Below, one piece after another: positions 6,251 to 7,855 of a stretch of DNA of 7,855 nucleotides. Each line of letters opens with the position of its first letter. Position 1 is the first letter of the stretch. Below the pieces are notes generated by a model. That model ran no database searches, was not told the DNA's origin, and saw nothing but the letters and a program-made list of their open reading frames with translations. Location of the stretch: the NCBI GenBank assembly GCA_903909905.1, contig CAIVXP010000081.1:1-7855 (forward strand), read 5' to 3'. The stretch is from Akkermansiaceae bacterium. GTDB lineage: Bacteria; Verrucomicrobiota; Verrucomicrobiia; Verrucomicrobiales; Akkermansiaceae. The position numbers were made by a program, and so were the translations under genes.

Positions 6251-6310
6251 CTTCTTCATCTTCTGTCTTCTGTCTTCGACCAACTGCCCACTTGAAACTT
6301 AAAACTTTCT
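6251..6310. repeat. Short heptanucleotide-period repeats downstream of pyrG
   Basis: The 135-bp gap 6176-6310 between the HTH-like gene and pyrG holds no gene. It contains TTCTGTC repeated exactly twice (6261-6274), flanked by related TTC-rich sequence, and the 7-bp-spaced series ACTTGAA, ACTTAAA, ACTTTCT (6290-6310). These are two degenerate heptamer runs immediately after the pyrG stop. They could be part of a dispersed intergenic repeat or a region of replication slippage. No convincing intrinsic terminator was found for pyrG. Confidence 0.4.
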
Positions 6311-7855
6311 TCACCCCTCCCGCTGCGAATGCTCGAGCGCCGCTGCGACGAATCCGGAGAAAAGCGGGTGCGGGTGATTCGGCTTTGATTGGAATTCCGG
6401 GTGGAACTGCGCGCCGATGTAAAACGGATGCTCCGGCAGCTCAACAATTTCCACCAAGCCCTCGTCGGCGGATACCGATGAAATGACGAGGCCCTTTTCC
6501 TGCAAGCGCTCCTGGTAGTCCGAATTAAATTCGTAGCGGTGACGGTGGCGTTCCTGAATGCGCTCGGCATTGCCATAAAGCTGCGCGGCGCGCGTTCCGG
6601 CAAAGAGAATCGCTTGCGAGGCACCCAGACGCATGGTCGCACCCATGTCCTCAACCCCCTTCTGCTCTTCTTGCAGACAGATCACCGGATGCGGCGTGGC
6701 TTTGTCGAATTCAGTGGAGTTCGCCCCCTTGAGCCCGCAGACATTGCGCGCAAACTCGATGGTCGCGATTTGCATGCCGAGGCAAATGCCGAAATACGGA
6801 ATGCGTTTCTCACGCGCGTACTTCGCTGCAAGGATTTTCCCTTCGGTACCGCGATCACCGAAACCGCCGGGCACCAAAATGCCATCGACCAATCCAATGA
6901 CCTCGCGCGCGCCCTTGTCCTCGATCTCTTCGGCATCGACCCGCACGACATGCACCTTGGTGTCGTGATGAGCGCCAGCATGGATCAGCGATTCATAGAT
7001 CGATTTGTAAGCATCCTGCAGCTCGATGTATTTTCCGGCCACCGCGATGGTGACCTTGTGCTTGGGATGGATCACCCGCTGGACGAATCGCTCCCAGCTC
7101 TCGAGCGCCGGCGATGGCGTGTGACCTAGGCCGATCTTGTCGACCACGAGGCGGTCGATCTTGTCGCGGCGCAGGTCGAGCGGGCATTCATAGATCGAGT
7201 GGTCGACATCGCGGAACGCGACAACATTCTTGCGCTCGACATTGCAGAACATCGCAATCTTGCGGCGATTTTCCTCATCGAGGTCGGTCTCGGTGCGGCA
7301 AATGATGATGTCCGGCTGGATACCGATCTCGCGCAGCTTGGCGACCGATTGCTGGGTTGGCTTGGTCTTCGCCTCGCCCGCCGCCTTGATATACGGCAAC
7401 AGCGTGACATGGATGAAACAGACATTTTCCTTTCCGACTTCCAGCGCGTACTGCCTCAGCGCTTCGAGAAAAAGTAGGCCCTCCATGTCGCCTACGGTGC
7501 CGCCAATTTCGGTGATGAGCACATCGACATCGGGATTTTTTTCCGCGACTTCATAGATGCGCGCCTTGATCTCATCGGTCACATGCGGAATGAACTGCAC
7601 AGTCTTGCCCAAGTACTCGCCGCGCCGCTCTTTGCGGATTACCGAGTCGAAGACCTGACCCGATGTCAGGTTGTTCATTCGCGACAGCACGCCGGAGGTG
7701 AAGCGTTCGTAGTGACCAAGGTCGAGGTCGGTCTCCGCACCGTCATCGAGCACATAGACCTCACCATGCTGATAAGGCGACATGGTGCCGGGATCGACAT
7801 TGAGATAGGGATCAAATTTCTGCATCAGCACCTTGAGCCCGCGGTGTTCGAGCAG
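6311..7855 (-). CDS. pyrG: CTP synthase (N-terminus off window)
   Basis: Makes CTP from UTP, ATP and glutamine, the last step of de novo pyrimidine nucleotide synthesis. It is a cytoplasmic tetramer regulated by GTP and CTP. 514 residues are visible to the TGA at 6311. By alignment to the remembered E. coli protein, about 27 N-terminal residues, including the GGVVSSLGKG loop, lie beyond the right edge; the full length would be near the usual 540-545 aa. The frame continues to the edge (LLEHRGLKV), so the GTG at 7831 is not the start. Synthetase domain: [34 protein letters not shown] (Mg-ATP Asp) and [13 protein letters not shown] (Mg Glu). The glutamine amidotransferase domain follows (from about residue 267), with PGGFGDRG, nucleophile Cys in GICLGMQ (residue 358; codon 6782-6784) and the His-Pro-Glu partner HPEF (His485, Glu487). 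All catalytic residues visible are intact. Confidence 0.98.
   Translation of the reverse strand: MLEHRGLKVLMQKFDPYLNVDPGTMSPYQHGEVYVLDDGAETDLDLGHYERFTSGVLSRMNNLTSGQVFDSVIRKERRGEYLGKTVQFIPHVTDEIKARIYEVAEKNPDVDVLITEIGGTVGDMEGLLFLEALRQYALEVGKENVCFIHVTLLPYIKAAGEAKTKPTQQSVAKLREIGIQPDIIICRTETDLDEENRRKIAMFCNVERKNVVAFRDVDHSIYECPLDLRRDKIDRLVVDKIGLGHTPSPALESWERFVQRVIHPKHKVTIAVAGKYIELQDAYKSIYESLIHAGAHHDTKVHVVRVDAEEIEDKGAREVIGLVDGILVPGGFGDRGTEGKILAAKYAREKRIPYFGICLGMQIATIEFARNVCGLKGANSTEFDKATPHPVICLQEEQKGVEDMGATMRLGASQAILFAGTRAAQLYGNAERIQERHRHRYEFNSDYQERLQEKGLVISSVSADEGLVEIVELPEHPFYIGAQFHPEFQSKPNHPHPLFSGFVAAALEHSQREG

Noticed and set aside
6241..6257. Possible hairpin GAAGA-GGCCGCT-TCTTC as a pyrG or HTH-gene terminator
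   Set aside because: Only a 5-bp stem with a 7-nt loop and no T run on either strand.
6172..6486. 104-codon plus-strand frame starting at the HTH-like gene's stop
   Set aside because: Its second half is antisense to the conserved C-terminus of PyrG, and its first half covers low-complexity heptamer repeats. The overlapping GTG start is probably chance.
6539..7129. 196-codon plus-strand frame opposite pyrG
   Set aside because: Antisense shadow of the CTP synthase coding sequence, which is fully supported by its motifs.

Overview
This is a gene-dense, mostly core bacterial chromosome segment. It carries parts or all of four housekeeping operons: clpB, kdsD (kpsF/gutQ type), pyrH-frr and pyrG. 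KdsD makes the precursor of KDO, so the organism very probably has a Gram-negative outer membrane with LPS. Coding regions are GC-rich (roughly 60% by eye). The protein details (GGGHFWRG and [13 protein letters not shown] in PyrH, the KdsD style, and the HTH protein between core genes) look like the Planctomycetota-Verrucomicrobiota-Chlamydiota group, most likely Verrucomicrobiota. That placement is inference from family resemblance; I could not run a search.

Layout, left to right. Positions 1-2237 (minus) hold the first 745 codons of the disaggregase ClpB; its last ~110 residues lie off the left edge. Positions 2340-3311 (minus) hold arabinose-5-phosphate isomerase KdsD, upstream of clpB in the same direction. 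A short intergenic region with overlapping CATGAT palindromes separates kdsD from a divergent plus-strand run: an exported protein of unknown function (3404-3964), then pyrH (UMP kinase, 4028-4765) and frr (ribosome recycling factor, 4814-5380). Positions 6311-7855 (minus) hold most of CTP synthase PyrG, which lacks only its N-terminal ~27 residues off the right edge. PyrH and PyrG act at two steps of the same route, UMP to UDP and UTP to CTP. Frr recycles ribosomes after termination. ClpB rescues aggregated proteins together with DnaK.

The part that is not routine is the AT-rich stretch between frr and pyrG (about 42% GC over 5401-5760, counted by hand). It holds a small minus-strand gene whose product has a ribbon-helix-helix-like pattern (5465-5656). 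A divergent plus-strand gene encodes a 142-aa helix-turn-helix-like protein (5747-6175). The same short motif, TAGACA/TGTCTA, occurs twice as an 11-bp-spaced direct repeat in the shared promoter region and twice as an 11-bp-arm palindrome just past the small gene's stop. This looks like a compact, self-regulated two-regulator module inserted between core genes. Its function is unknown.

No tRNA, rRNA, CRISPR array, insertion sequence or replication origin was recognised. No gene-free stretch exceeds 300 bases if the small minus-strand gene is real. If it is not, 5381-5746 is a gene-free region that holds only the palindrome and repeats described.
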